A stretch of DNA of 64,000 nt, from positions 62,001-126,000 of the forward strand of contig NZ_JABVWW010000001.1 of assembly GCF_013350005.1 (NCBI RefSeq). Reading direction: 5' to 3'. Source of the DNA: Methylocystis silviterrae (GTDB taxonomy: Bacteria > Pseudomonadota > Alphaproteobacteria > Rhizobiales > Beijerinckiaceae). The notes below the pieces were generated by a model, which was not told where the DNA came from, did no database searches, and saw only the letters and a program-made list of their open reading frames with translations. The position numbers were made by a program, and so were the translations under genes. This document shows, in pieces, positions 26,315 through 37,334 of the stretch (its first letter is position 1; the number at the start of each line of letters is the position of its first letter).

Positions 26315-26839
26315 ATGCGCTTAATGTTTCCGTCGCATCTTCCTCGCGTCGCCATTCTCCTGGCGCTCGGCGCGCTTGCCGGCTGCAACGCCGGACAAGA
26401 GCCTGCGCCTCGGGCGACAGGGGCGGAGCCGCCGATGTATCGCTCTCTGGCGGCGGCCGGCGCGCGCGTCGATCCCGTGACGGCGCGCGACATGATCTCG
26501 CTTTATCGACGCAACAGCGGGCTCGGCGATCTGACGCTGGATGACGGGCTGCAGCGCGTCGCGGAGACGCAGGCGCGGGACATGGCGCAAAGCGGGGACC
26601 TTGCAGCGCGCGGCGAACTCGGCGACCGCCTCGCGGGCGCGGGCGTTCAAACGCCGGCCGCCGTGGAGAACGTATCGGCGGGCTATCGTACGCTGGCGGA
26701 GGCTTTTTCCGGCTGGCGCGATTCCGCGCCGCATAATGCGCGCATGCTGGATAAGCGCGTGAAGCGGATGGGGATCGCGACGGCATACGCGGCCGACGCG
26801 AAATATAAAGTCTATTGGGCGCTCGTTCTTGCCGACTGA
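26315..26839 (+). CDS. CAP (SCP/PR1)-domain lipoprotein
   Basis: A 174-residue envelope lipoprotein. The N-terminus MRLMFPSHLPRVAILLALGALAGC has a lipobox with LAGC. The remaining ~145 residues form a CAP domain: ARDMISLYRRNSGLGDLTLDDGLQRVAETQARDMA, then AVENVSAGYRTLAEAFSGWRDSAPHNARMLD, and the C-terminal TAYAADAKYKVYWALVLAD. Bacterial CAP proteins are secreted and mostly of unknown function. GAGGAG lies four bases before the ATG at 26315, which decides the start over the ATG at 26303. Confidence 0.87.
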   Translation: MRLMFPSHLPRVAILLALGALAGCNAGQEPAPRATGAEPPMYRSLAAAGARVDPVTARDMISLYRRNSGLGDLTLDDGLQRVAETQARDMAQSGDLAARGELGDRLAGAGVQTPAAVENVSAGYRTLAEAFSGWRDSAPHNARMLDKRVKRMGIATAYAADAKYKVYWALVLAD

Positions 26840-26841
26840 GG

Positions 26842-27051
26842 TCAGGCGCGGACCCGGCGCCTGCGCTTGCCGCCGCCGGGCCGCGCGCCGCGGGATTCCG
26901 GAGCGGGCTTCTCCTGCGGATTGACGAGGGCGTCCTCCATCCGCAGGTAGCGCACGCCGAGAAAGAACAGGATCTGCGCGTCGCGCTGCTGCACGTCGTT
27001 GCGTATCGACGCCCCCCTCGTGCGCGGTTGGAAGGCGATGACCTTCCCCAT
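26842..27051 (-). CDS. Small basic protein, function unknown
   Basis: A 69-residue product starting MGKVIAFQPRTRG, with a middle segment QQRDAQILFFLGVRYLRMED and a strongly basic C-terminus (GGGKRRRRVRA). GGAG lies eight bases before the ATG at 27051. Short proteins with this MGKVIAFQPR start and ILFFLGVRYLR core occur in related genomes but I know of no function; the basic tail suggests nucleic-acid or membrane-phosphate contact. It converges on the CAP gene with a 2-base gap. Confidence 0.7.
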   Translation of the reverse strand: MGKVIAFQPRTRGASIRNDVQQRDAQILFFLGVRYLRMEDALVNPQEKPAPESRGARPGGGKRRRRVRA

Positions 27052-27186
27052 GGCGATTTCTCCAAGCTCGGTCCGCCGACGATGAATCAGCCGTCCCAAA
27101 CGATTAGGAATTGGCGAGGGTTAATGCTCCGTCAACGACCGGATGCTAAATTTTCTGCTCGTTGCGTATGGTTTGAGTGGTGAGTG

Positions 27187-28263
27187 ATGGGCGCCGATAG
27201 GGAACAGCGTCGGACGGTCGACGCGTCGCTGCTTCGAGCGGTCGTCGATCAGTTTGTCGAGCGATCGATGCATCCGACGGCCGACCTCCGGCAGTTCGAA
27301 CAGCTCGCGCTCGGGCTCATCGACATTGTCGATGCTGAAACAGTGGCCCGCGCGGCGCTGCCGCTCTGCTTTCATCCCGAAACGCCTGCCTCGATTTTCG
27401 CGCGTCTTTTCGACAAGGGCGGCGCTGCGGCCGCGCTTGCCTTTCAATTCGCGCCTAATCTCGCGCAGCGGGATATCATCGCCACCGCCGAGCAGGGGCC
27501 GGCGCAATTCGCGGCGGCCGTGGCCCGCCGACGCGGTCTCGATCGGGAGACGATGCTGGCGCTTGCCTCGCGTCGCGAGGGCGAGGTGCTTCGCGCGCTC
27601 GCCGGAAATCTCGCCGCGCATTTTGATTCGGCGTCCAGGCGCGCACTGGTCATGGCGGCGCGCGATGATCTGACGCTCGCGCGCATGTTGCTCGATCGCG
27701 ACGACCTGGATCTCGATCCAGAACCGCTTTTCCTTGCGGCGAACCGGCTCGAGCGCACGGCCATCGTGCTCAACGCCTGTCGCCAAATATTGGCGAGCGG
27801 CGCGACCGAAGCGCCGCTTCGCGCCGACGGCGCTCTCGTCGAGAAACTGGAAGCGGCCGCGCAACGCCATGACCGCAAGGCGATGGCCGCTCTCCTCTCC
27901 GAGGCGCTCGAGTGCCGAAAGGATCGAGCGCGCGCGCTCGTCGTCGATCATCTCGGGGAGGCGCTCGCTCTGGCGCTCAACGCGATCGGCGTCCCGCTCG
28001 AATCGGCGACGCGCATCTTTCTTTGCGCCGAGCCTGGCATCGCCCATGACGTCGAAGTCGTGCGGGCGTTGCTCGGCGTGATGCGCTCGACGCCGCAGCG
28101 TGCGGCGGCGCGGATCGTGGGCGCAATGACCGGCGCGGCGCGATCGGAGCGTGAGAATTCTCGCCGTGCGGCGCGAGAAGATCCGGGCGCGCTGACGCGA
28201 CGCCGCGCGGCGCCGCAGCAGTCATTGGCGCGGGCATCGCGCAAATTCGATCAATCCGCTTAG
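27187..28263 (+). CDS. DUF2336 domain protein
   Basis: A 358-residue soluble, Ala/Leu/Arg-rich all-helical protein with HEAT-like repeats (LRQFEQLALGLIDIVDAETVARAALPL, REGEVLRALAGNLAAHFDSASRRALVMAA). This composition and length match alphaproteobacterial DUF2336, whose function is unknown. The ATG at 27187 follows a GTG at 27184 that could also start translation. It is divergent from the small basic gene. The C-terminal ~40 residues are Arg-rich and low complexity. Confidence 0.75.
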   Translation: MGADREQRRTVDASLLRAVVDQFVERSMHPTADLRQFEQLALGLIDIVDAETVARAALPLCFHPETPASIFARLFDKGGAAAALAFQFAPNLAQRDIIATAEQGPAQFAAAVARRRGLDRETMLALASRREGEVLRALAGNLAAHFDSASRRALVMAARDDLTLARMLLDRDDLDLDPEPLFLAANRLERTAIVLNACRQILASGATEAPLRADGALVEKLEAAAQRHDRKAMAALLSEALECRKDRARALVVDHLGEALALALNAIGVPLESATRIFLCAEPGIAHDVEVVRALLGVMRSTPQRAAARIVGAMTGAARSERENSRRAAREDPGALTRRRAAPQQSLARASRKFDQSA

Positions 28264-28337
28264 AGCGCTTCCCGATCGCATGGAATCATGTGATCGATAA
28301 GGAATTGCTCAAAATCGAAATGTTGGAGCGGGTTCTC
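28262..28337. repeat. Hyphomicrobiales-type intergenic repeat with imperfect palindrome
   Basis: The sequence from the DUF2336 stop to the next convergent gene contains CGATCGCATG and CATGTGATCG around GAAT (9 of 10 arm bases pair), followed by AAGGAATTGCTCAAAATCG. From memory this matches a short repeat spread through intergenic regions of related genomes. The element fills nearly the whole gap. Confidence 0.6.
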
Positions 28338-28678
28338 TAAGCGGCGAGGTCGACGAACACGCGGCCGTCGGGGTCCTCGATCTCGACGATCCAAAGGTCC
28401 GGGTCGAACATGATCTCGCGCTTGAGCCTCTGCTCGGCCTCCGCCGGATCGAGCCAGTCGCCTGCATGGACGCGCGCGAACAGCCGATCGACACCCTCCG
28501 GCGGCTCTTCGCTCTGCGGGGCAGGGCCATAAACTGCGGCGCGCCCGTCAAGCCGATCAAGCTTGACGAAGATCGCGCCGGCCTCGGCGGCGCCCCGCCG
28601 GCGCAGCATGGCGACCGCGCCTTGCACCTCGGCCCGGCGGATCAGCGCGGAGACGAATATGTCGGACCTCAGTCGCAT
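28337..28678 (-). CDS. DUF1491 family protein
   Basis: A 113-residue soluble protein: MRLRSDIFVSALIRRAEVQGAVAMLRRRGAAEAGAIFVKLDRL, AVYGPAPQSEE and DPDLWIVEIEDPDGRVFVDL, the pattern of alphaproteobacterial DUF1491. Its function is unknown. It is the last gene of a three-gene minus-strand unit with a peptidoglycan-binding-domain protein and a histidine kinase, a neighbourhood that I believe recurs in the order. Confidence 0.85.
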   Translation of the reverse strand: MRLRSDIFVSALIRRAEVQGAVAMLRRRGAAEAGAIFVKLDRLDGRAAVYGPAPQSEEPPEGVDRLFARVHAGDWLDPAEAEQRLKREIMFDPDLWIVEIEDPDGRVFVDLAA

Positions 28679-28725
28679 GGGCGCAAACTAGCGCTTGAGC
28701 GGCGTGATTGTCGAACGCGCGCGAC

Positions 28726-29473
28726 TCAGGGGAGCGGGAGGCGGGAGCGCGCCGCGAGCTGCTGCAGCAGTTTCGGGGTGATCCGGCCTTTGACCGGAAG
28801 GCCGGCGTCGCCCTCGAACTTCTCCAAAGCGTGGCGCGTCGCGCCGTTGAGAACGCCGTCGGAGCGCACCACGTAGCCGAGCTTCAGGAGCGCGCGCTGT
28901 GCATAAAGAACATTCTTATCGACAGGCGCAGTTTTGTCGGCGCTGGCCGCCTTGTCGGCTTTGTTGGCCTTGTCGGCGCTTGCCTTAATCGGCGGCGGAT
29001 CGCCGACGATCAGCAGGCCGATCGCGTCCCGCTTCCTGTCTGTGGCGTGCGGCGGGTCCACGTTCGCCGGCGCGCTCTTCCCCCCGTCGGGGCTTTTGGC
29101 GACGTCAAGCTTTTCGATCTTGCTGGCGATGGGGTCTTTCGGAGTGGCGCGCGGGGGGACATTCGCTTCTCGCTCGATCCGTGCGGATTCAATCACGGCC
29201 GGTCGTCGCGCCGGCGGCGTCGTCGCGCCTAGGACCGTGTTCGAAGGCGGAGACGAAAAGAGCGGCGCCGGATGTCTTCCGTCCTGGAGGAACAGCGCGT
29301 TCATGGGCACGCCGATCGCCGCCACGGCGGCGATGCCGAGGATAAGCATGACGCCGATTCGTTTCGCGCCGAACACGCGCGCAAGGACTGAGCGACGACC
29401 ATTGCGCCGTCCGTCGCGCGGCGGGGCGCGATCGGTGGGGGAAGCCTGAAAGCGAGAGGCGTAGAGCGAGGCG

Positions 29474-29481
<8 letters not shown>
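28726..29481 (-). CDS. Membrane-anchored peptidoglycan-binding domain protein
   Basis: A 251-residue protein with a basic cytosolic N-terminus (about 40 residues), one transmembrane helix (IGVMLILGIAAVAAIGVPM), a long low-complexity periplasmic linker containing alternating Ala/Lys/Asp repeats (KASADKANKADKAASADK), and a C-terminal peptidoglycan_binding_1 domain (NVLYAQRALLKLGYVVRSDGVLNGATRHALEKFE). It would tether the inner membrane to the cell wall. Its start lies within the last codons of the upstream histidine kinase gene (8-base overlap), so both are translated from one transcript. Confidence 0.85.
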
Positions 29482-31315
<1,834 letters not shown>

Positions 31316-31529
31316 GGCGTACGCTCCTTATCGGCAATAGCGATAGCAGGGCGTCCTTAAGCAGCCGCTAAGCCGATGCGTAAGCGTCAACAGCCGCTCG
31401 GCGACGCATCGACATGGTTTGCATTTTATTGCCGTAACTTTCAGGGACAGAATCGATGGAGCGTTTACGAAGGCTCAACCTGGCGGCCACATCACTTACA
31501 AAGAAAGCCGCTTTCCCTGAAGGAGACGA

Positions 31530-31817
31530 GTGTTGGTTTTTCTCGCCAAATGCGCGATTTGCATTCTCCTCGTCTGCGTCGCCCTGCAATGGCGGGCGGA
31601 TCACGCGCCAGTTGCGCCGAAAAGCGCAGCCGTCCGCGCTTCTGCGCCCCAGCACGCGGCTGGCCTCGTACTGGACTCTATCGAGAAAGCGTCCGCGCTG
31701 ATTCGCGCCGGCGGCGACGCGCTCGCCGGCGCAGCGCGCGATAAATGTCTGGCGGCGCCGCGCGACTGCCTCTCGGCGGCGCAGCGCGTGCAGTCCGCCG
31801 CCGGTCGCGCGCAGTAA
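31530..31817 (+). CDS. Small secreted or membrane-anchored protein
   Basis: A 95-residue product from a GTG start preceded by AAGGAG. It begins MLVFLAKCAICILLVCVALQW, a hydrophobic helix that is either a signal peptide or an anchor, and continues with an Ala-rich helical segment (LVLDSIEKASALIRAGGDALAGAARDKCLAAPRDCLSAAQR) holding two cysteines eight residues apart. No family is recognised. A rho-independent terminator follows 32 bases after the stop, so it is a single-gene unit. Confidence 0.65.
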   Translation: MLVFLAKCAICILLVCVALQWRADHAPVAPKSAAVRASAPQHAAGLVLDSIEKASALIRAGGDALAGAARDKCLAAPRDCLSAAQRVQSAAGRAQ

Positions 31818-31848
31818 CAGCCAATCCACGAGGGTAGAGTGTGCAATA

Positions 31849-31871
31849 GCCGCGCTGCTGCGGCGGTTTTT
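31849..31871 (+). terminator. Rho-independent terminator after the small secreted protein gene
   Basis: GCCGC (31849-31853) pairs with GCGGC (31860-31864) around GCTGCT, followed by GG and a run of five T at 31867-31871. Confidence 0.65.
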
Positions 31872-32011
31872 GCAAAATCAGTTTTTTGACACTAAACATG
31901 GTCGCGCTTGGCGCGCGATTTTGAGGCCGAACCGCCACCGAGGCCATTCCGTTTTTGCTCGCGCGACCCGTTCGCACATCGCGAGCCATCCTCTCCCTAA
32001 AGGAGGCGGCC

Positions 32012-32605
32012 ATGTCCGAAGAAACTTCCTCGCAACCCGAAGATACGGTTTCCCGCTCCGAACTGACCAATCTGCAGGAGCAGCTCAAAGCGACGCGCAT
32101 GGAGCGCGACCGGCAGATTTTCGAGAAGTCCGAGATCGTCGCAAAGGCGAACGCCTACGCCAAGGAGCGCGACGATGTTCGCGACAGCCTGGCGGCGATG
32201 ACCGCCGAGCGCGACCGCCTCGCCGCTGAGAACGCCGGGGCGTCGACGAAACTGCTTGAGACCTCCCGGCAGCTCGAAGCCGCCAATCGCCGGGCCGACG
32301 AGGCTACGGCGGAGGTCGTGCGGCTGCGCCACGCGATCGCCACCGCGCCCTCATCCGATCCCGCCGTCGTGCTGTGGAGCCTCATCTCGGAAAAGACCAG
32401 GGATGGCGTCGCCTGGGTAAGAGGCAAGATTCCCGCCGACAGCCCGGCTTTGCCCTGGTTCGACAAGACGGTCTCGGTCGTGACCCAGGTCGGCTGCATG
32501 GCCGTGAAGGCGGCGGACGCCTTCATCCGCTGGGCCGTGCCCAAAGCTATCGAGCTTTTTAACAAGGGCAAGGCGGAGCTCGAGGCGCGGATGGAGAAGA
32601 AGTAG
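32012..32605 (+). CDS. Coiled-coil protein, function unknown
   Basis: A 197-residue soluble protein. Residues ~15-105 are a charged heptad coiled coil ([71 protein letters not shown]). The C-terminal ~85 residues form a separate, more hydrophobic domain ([57 protein letters not shown]). The ATG at 32012 has a strong AAAGGAGG. I do not recognise a family. It is followed by lepA after ~115 bases. Confidence 0.72.
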   Translation: MSEETSSQPEDTVSRSELTNLQEQLKATRMERDRQIFEKSEIVAKANAYAKERDDVRDSLAAMTAERDRLAAENAGASTKLLETSRQLEAANRRADEATAEVVRLRHAIATAPSSDPAVVLWSLISEKTRDGVAWVRGKIPADSPALPWFDKTVSVVTQVGCMAVKAADAFIRWAVPKAIELFNKGKAELEARMEKK

Positions 32606-32718
32606 GCTTCCAGAAGGCTCAGGCGGCGCGCTGGGGCGCCAGCCTAAGAATGAAATGGCGCCGGGCGCGGGCTGACGCGCCCTTTCATTCCTTGGCGGGC
32701 GCTGCTATCCCCGCGCAC

Positions 32719-34524
32719 ATGACCGCCCATAAGATCGAAAACATCCGCAATTTCTCGATTGTCGCGCATATCGACCACGGCAAATCGACCCTGGCCGACC
32801 GGCTCATTCAGGAGACAGGGACTGTCGCCGCGCGCGACATGGTCGAGCAGGTGCTCGATTCGATGGATATCGAGCGCGAGCGCGGCATCACGATCAAGGC
32901 GCAGACGGTGCGCCTCAACTACAAGGCCAAGGACGGCAAGCATTACGTCCTCAATCTGATGGACACGCCGGGCCACGTCGACTTTGCCTATGAGGTGTCC
33001 CGCTCGCTGAAGGCCTGTGAAGGCTCGCTGCTTGTCGTCGACGCCTCCCAGGGGGTCGAAGCGCAGACGCTGGCCAATGTCTATCAGGCCATCGACGCTG
33101 GCCATGAGATCGTTCCCGTCCTCAACAAGATTGATCTGCCGGCGGCCGAGCCCGACCGCATCAAGGAGCAGATCGAGGAGGTCATCGGGCTCGACGCCTC
33201 GGGCGCGGTGCTCATTTCGGCCAAGACCGGCATCGGCATTCCGGACGTGCTCGAGGCGATTGTCACGCGCCTGCCGCCGCCAAATGGCGACGAGAAGGCG
33301 CCTTTGAAGGCGCTGCTCGTCGACAGCTGGTATGACGCTTATCTCGGCGTCGTCGTGCTGGTGCGAATCTTCGATGGAACCCTGAAGAAGGGCCAGAAGA
33401 TCAAGATGATGGCGACCGACGCCCACTACGAAGTGGACAAGATCGGCGTCTTTCGTCCCAAAATGCAGGATGTCGCGTCGCTTGGTCCCGGCGAAGTCGG
33501 CTTCATCACGGCGCAGATCAAGCAGGTGGCGGATACGCGCGTTGGCGACACGATCACCGACGACAAGAAGCCGACCGCCGAGGCGCTGCCCGGCTTCAAG
33601 CCGGCGCAGCCCGTGGTGTTCTGCGGACTGTTCCCCGTGGACGCCGCCGACTTCGAGGATTTGCGCGCGGCGATCGGCAAGCTGCGCCTCAACGACGCCA
33701 GCTTCTCCTATGAAATGGAGACGTCCGCCGCGCTCGGCTTCGGATTCCGCTGCGGTTTCCTGGGCTTGCTCCATCTCGAAATCATTCAGGAACGGCTGCA
33801 GCGGGAATTCAATCTCGACCTCATCGCGACGGCGCCGTCGGTCATCTACAAGATCACCTTGACGAACGGCGACGAGATCGAGCTGCACAACCCCGCCGAC
33901 ATGCCGGATGTCGTGAAGATCGAAGAGATCAAGGAGCCCTGGATCCGGGCGACGATCCTGACGCCCGACGACTATCTCGGCTCGGTGCTGAAACTCTGTC
34001 AGGACCGCCGCGGCGTGCAGGTCGATCTCAACTATGTCGGCAAACGCGCCATGGCGGTCTACGATCTGCCGCTCAACGAGGTGGTGTTCGATTTCTATGA
34101 CCGCTTGAAGTCGATCTCGAAGGGCTATGCGTCCTTCGATTATCAGATCACCGACTATCGCGTCGGCGATCTCGTCAAGATGAGCATTCTCGTCAACGCC
34201 GAGCCGGTCGACGCGCTCTCCATGCTCGTGCATCGCACCCGCGCCGACGGACGTGGCCGGCAGATGTGCGAGAAATTAAAGGAGCTGATCCCGCCGCATA
34301 TGTTCCAGGTGCCGATTCAGGCGGCGATCGGCGGCAAGATCATCGCCCGCGAAACGGTGCGCGCCTTCCGCAAGGACGTCACGGCGAAATGCTATGGCGG
34401 CGACGTGACCCGCAAGCGCAAGCTCCTGGAGAAGCAGAAGGAAGGCAAGAAGAAGATGCGCCAGTTCGGCCGCGTCGAGATTCCGCAGGAGGCGTTTATC
34501 GCCGCGCTGAAGATGGAGGAGTGA
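32719..34524 (+). CDS. lepA: Translation elongation factor 4 (LepA)
   Basis: LepA/EF4, 601 residues, a ribosome-bound GTPase that affects initiation and back-translocation. G1 is AHIDHGKST near residue 15, the switch region [14 protein letters not shown]3 DTPGHVDF and G4 NKIDLP follow. The LepA-specific C-terminal domain ends with [33 protein letters not shown]. The ATG at 32719 starts the domain; the frame reaches back to 32650. It is followed three bases after its stop by a frameshifted gene. Confidence 0.96.
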   Translation: MTAHKIENIRNFSIVAHIDHGKSTLADRLIQETGTVAARDMVEQVLDSMDIERERGITIKAQTVRLNYKAKDGKHYVLNLMDTPGHVDFAYEVSRSLKACEGSLLVVDASQGVEAQTLANVYQAIDAGHEIVPVLNKIDLPAAEPDRIKEQIEEVIGLDASGAVLISAKTGIGIPDVLEAIVTRLPPPNGDEKAPLKALLVDSWYDAYLGVVVLVRIFDGTLKKGQKIKMMATDAHYEVDKIGVFRPKMQDVASLGPGEVGFITAQIKQVADTRVGDTITDDKKPTAEALPGFKPAQPVVFCGLFPVDAADFEDLRAAIGKLRLNDASFSYEMETSAALGFGFRCGFLGLLHLEIIQERLQREFNLDLIATAPSVIYKITLTNGDEIELHNPADMPDVVKIEEIKEPWIRATILTPDDYLGSVLKLCQDRRGVQVDLNYVGKRAMAVYDLPLNEVVFDFYDRLKSISKGYASFDYQITDYRVGDLVKMSILVNAEPVDALSMLVHRTRADGRGRQMCEKLKELIPPHMFQVPIQAAIGGKIIARETVRAFRKDVTAKCYGGDVTRKRKLLEKQKEGKKKMRQFGRVEIPQEAFIAALKMEE

Positions 34525-34527
34525 CGG

Positions 34528-35158
34528 ATGGCGGCCGCCGATCCGACGGCTCTGGAGCTATTGCAAGCGGATTTCTCAGAGCTTTTCATCCAGCTTTCCG
34601 AGATCGAGCGGCGCATTCGCGAACGCATCACGGAGCATGCCGTCGGCAATCGATTAAAGGGCAATGAGCACGTCGGTTGGCTCGGCGAAATATATTGGAA
34701 AGACGCTCTTCGGCGGCTCCTTGGTCGGCGATCGGCACGAGCACGATTTCGAGACTCCTGCCGGCTGGCGCGTTTCGGTCAAGACAAGAAAAGGTTGGGG
34801 TAAAGGCTGGAAGCAAACGAGTCCTATTCCGACCTACGACGGTGAGCAATGCCCCACTCATCTGCTGTTCGTCCATCTCGATGACCATTATGCGATCGAC
34901 CGAATATGGCTTTTTTGTTGGAAAGAGTTGGTTACCGCGAAACGATTCAAGGCGCACAAAGTACGTGGAATGCATCGTTCTTACGTGTTCAGACTGGCCG
35001 AGAATCAAGATGCTCCGAACATCGTCTATCAGCGATCTACGATCAGGGGCATTTCGGAGACGAATCATCTTCTGAAAAGCCCGTGCAACGCCGAGCGCCT
35101 TGGTGCGGCCATCAAGGAACTCGATGCGGGGTGCGGCAATGAACGCAAGCTCGTTTAA
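34528..35158 (+). pseudogene. Frameshifted nuclease-like hypothetical gene
   Basis: Two overlapping frames join into one protein of about 209 residues if the extra T near 34693-34696 is ignored. Frame one (34528-34695) gives residues 1-56 ending GNEHVGWLGEIY; frame two (34697-35158) continues GKTLFGGSLVGDRHEHDFE and WRVSVKTRKGWGKGW. The latter D..E..SVKTRKG spacing resembles a PD-(D/E)XK nuclease core. The junction sequence GWLGEIYGKTLFGG reads naturally only across the shift. A GGAGGAG ribosome site precedes the ATG, which is 3 bases after lepA. The choices are a disabled gene, a programmed shift or a base-call error. Codon use is less GC-rich than in lepA. Confidence 0.7.
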
Positions 35159-35409
35159 TGAAGCTCGTCTTCTCCGAGTAGGCTTAGGCCGATTATCTCC
35201 ATTGGCGGGTGCAGGAAAAAACTCTCGAACGCATCAATGTGTTCATAAAGGAATGCAGGCGGACGCTATTCAAGGGCCTTGGCAAGCCGGAACCCTTACG
35301 TGGCGATTTACGCGGCTGGTGGTCACGCCGCATCGATCGCGAGCATCGCCTCGTTTATCGCGTCGAAGACGGCGCCTTGCTGATTGCTCAGTGCCGCTAC
35401 CATTACTGA
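35158..35409 (+). pseudogene. yoeB: Inactivated YoeB-type mRNA interferase toxin with two in-frame amber stops
   Basis: Read from the ATG at 35158 the gene has exactly 84 codons, the normal YoeB length, and reads MKLVFSE, TAG, A, TAG, ADYLHWRVQEKTLERINVFIKE and then KPEPLRGDLRGWWSRRIDREHRLVYRV and the invariant end LLIAQCRYHY. The stops at 35179-35181 and 35185-35187 replace the expected Gln8 and Trp10 (CAG and TGG, each one base from TAG). The catalytic His/Arg/Tyr region is intact. A GTG at 35209 could start a 66-residue fragment lacking the first strand. No YefM antitoxin gene is upstream; its place is taken by the frameshifted gene, whose stop overlaps the ATG by one base. Confidence 0.88.
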
Positions 35410-35413
35410 CGGC

Positions 35414-36316
35414 TTACTCCCGCGCCAGCGCGATCATGACCGCGCCAAGCAACATCACCGCCGCGCCAAGCAGCCGGCCGCTCGACTCCTCCTTCAGCAC
35501 ACGTCCGCTCGCGACAACCGTGAAGAGCGCCGATAGACGCTTGATGGCGATCACGTAAGGCGTGAACAGCACGGTGAGCGCCCACATCTGCAACGTGTTG
35601 CCGAAGGCCATCGCCGAACCCGCGCCGATGGCGTAACGCAAATTGAACGCGCTTGGCGCGGGCCGGCGCCCGGCGACCCAGTAGAGCAGGGCGCACAGCG
35701 AAATGACGATCGTCACCGCTGTTATCCAGACGAGCGGCGTCGACGCCCTGACGCCGAGCTTGTCGATATTGGCGGTGACGCTCCAGATCACCGCGGTGCC
35801 AATCATCATCCGCGCGCCTCTATCGCGCGCGAAGACATGGAAGTTGAAGCGGCGCCCGTTTGCCCGGTCGGCGTCGAGCAATCCGACGCCGAGCACGGTG
35901 AACAGCACGCCGAAGACGCCCATCGGCGGGGCATGCTCGCCCGTCATGATCGGCGAGGTGAACAGCATCAACACAGGGGTGAGCAGCACAAGCGGCGCGA
36001 CCAGCGACGCGTCTGACAGTCGAAATGCGCGGATGTACAGCACATAGGCGACGACGTTGAGCGCGCCCGACCAGGCGAGGAGACTCCAGAATTCGGGCCT
36101 CGTCAGCGACGCAAGCGTTTCGCGCGGCGCGCCGAGAAGGCCAGGATAGAAGATGACGCAAGCAAGGCTCAGCAGGACAGCGCCCGCGCACCATTGCGCG
36201 GCGAGAATGGCGCGATCGTCGGCCGTTCGCGTCGCGGCCTTGGTGCCGAGATCGGTGACGGATTGGCAGATGGCGGTGACGAGCGAGGCGAAGAGAGCGA
36301 GAAGCGCGAGGTCCAT
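35414..36316 (-). CDS. EamA/DMT-superfamily transporter
   Basis: A 300-residue membrane protein with about ten transmembrane helices arranged as two EamA repeats (LALLALFASLVTAICQSV, AGAVLLSLACVIFYPGLLG, LVAPLVLLTPVLMLFTSPI; then VWITAVTIVISLCALLYW, YAIGAGSAMAFGNTLQMWAL, LLGAAVMLLGAVMIAL). The conserved end of the second repeat is visible. EamA proteins export or import small metabolites; the substrate is not readable. It converges on the dead yoeB gene with a 4-base gap. Confidence 0.87.
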   Translation of the reverse strand: MDLALLALFASLVTAICQSVTDLGTKAATRTADDRAILAAQWCAGAVLLSLACVIFYPGLLGAPRETLASLTRPEFWSLLAWSGALNVVAYVLYIRAFRLSDASLVAPLVLLTPVLMLFTSPIMTGEHAPPMGVFGVLFTVLGVGLLDADRANGRRFNFHVFARDRGARMMIGTAVIWSVTANIDKLGVRASTPLVWITAVTIVISLCALLYWVAGRRPAPSAFNLRYAIGAGSAMAFGNTLQMWALTVLFTPYVIAIKRLSALFTVVASGRVLKEESSGRLLGAAVMLLGAVMIALARE

Positions 36317-36387
36317 GGCGCGCTATAACGCATGATCAGCGAGAGCGGGAGTTGGCGTTGCGAGCGGCGCGAGTTTGGCCGCCTACG

Positions 36388-36564
36388 CCCTCATGCTGAG
36401 GAGGCGGCGCAGCCGCTGTCTCGAAGCGCGAGGGCGAACAGAGGATGCGAACGAAGGTTTCCTCGTCCTTCGAGACGCGCCCTTCGATCTCGGGCCTGCC
36501 CGAGATCGACATTAAATCCGCAAGTCGGGTAAACCGCGACTTGCGCACGCTCCTCAGGATGAGG
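36388..36564. repeat. Structured intergenic repeat: two inverted copies enclosing two perfect hairpins
   Basis: CCTCATGCTGAGGAGG to GAAGCGCGAGGG (36388-36434) recurs in inverse orientation as CCTCGTCCTTCGAGACGCGC (from 36461) and GCTCCTCAGGATGAGG (36549-36564). This matches from memory a repeat family common between Hyphomicrobiales genes. Between the arms lie two perfect hairpins: 36484-36509 (12-base arms, TCGATCTCGGGC and GCCCGAGATCGA) and 36519-36545 (CGCAAGTCG and CGACTTGCG, 9-base loop). The region lies between EamA and methyltransferase genes and codes for nothing I can see. Confidence 0.7.
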
Positions 36565-36590
36565 AAACCTTATCCGATCAACATGCGTTC

Positions 36591-37334
36591 TTAGTCAGGC
36601 CTGACCGCAGTCACCAGCGTGTCCACGCCGTCGCGGAATTCAACCGCGACCGGCGCGAAGCCCGCAGCGCGCAACTGCTCGAGCGCCGGCGCGAAAGGCA
36701 TGATGTGCAGAGGGGATTCGTCGCTTAGCAGGTGCACGATCCAGTCTTCGAGCAGATCGAGTCGGTTCATCTTCGTGAAAATCTTGAACCAACCCCGCAC
36801 CACGGCTTGCGTATCGGCAAGATGCGCCGCCGGGTCGTCCATCGCATAGCGGTCGCCGTTGACGAAAATTCCGCCCGGCTTCAGGACGCGGAAAATCTCC
36901 CAAACCACGGCCTTACGGTAGTCGTCAGGGAAGTTATGGATCGCGTAATTCGAAATGACGACATCCCTGTGCGCATCGGGCAATGCGCGCAGCGCCGACA
37001 GCGCATCGGCTTCGATAAATTCGACGCGGCCCGCCAGGGCGTAATCGGCGAGATTGGTTCGCGCCTGATCCAGCATTTCGCCGGCGCTGTCGATCGCGGT
37101 GAGCTTCAGGTCGCCCCGCGCCGAGAGCGCCGCGAGCGTGCTGATCCCCGTTCCGCAGCCGATCTCGAAGCCATCGATTGGCCCTGCGTCGGAACGCCAC
37201 TCGGCGATTCGGTCGCCGATCTTTTTGGCGAGCGTGGCGGCGTTTGGACACATCAGCCGCAGCACGTCATATTCGGCCGCAATGGGCCCAGTGAATGGAT
37301 TTTCTTGAAGCGCGGACATGCGGCTTTTTTTCAT
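36591..37334 (-). CDS. Class I SAM-dependent methyltransferase
   Basis: A 247-residue methyltransferase. Motif I is DGFEIGCGTGISTLAAL; motif II and post-I are LTAIDSAGEMLDQARTNL and VEFIEADALSAL; motif III is DVVISNYAIHNFPDDY, and RVLKPGGIFVNGDRYAM follows. The substrate is unknown. The start is uncertain: ATGs at 37334, 37319 and 37397 are all open, the last with GGAG ten bases upstream. I chose 37334 as the one giving a normal N-terminus and leaving room for the divergent proA promoter. Confidence 0.8.
   Translation of the reverse strand: MKKSRMSALQENPFTGPIAAEYDVLRLMCPNAATLAKKIGDRIAEWRSDAGPIDGFEIGCGTGISTLAALSARGDLKLTAIDSAGEMLDQARTNLADYALAGRVEFIEADALSALRALPDAHRDVVISNYAIHNFPDDYRKAVVWEIFRVLKPGGIFVNGDRYAMDDPAAHLADTQAVVRGWFKIFTKMNRLDLLEDWIVHLLSDESPLHIMPFAPALEQLRAAGFAPVAVEFRDGVDTLVTAVRPD

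Noticed and set aside
32644-34233. 529-codon minus-strand frame opposite lepA
   Set aside because: A typical mirror frame of a high-GC gene; lepA motifs are complete on the plus strand.
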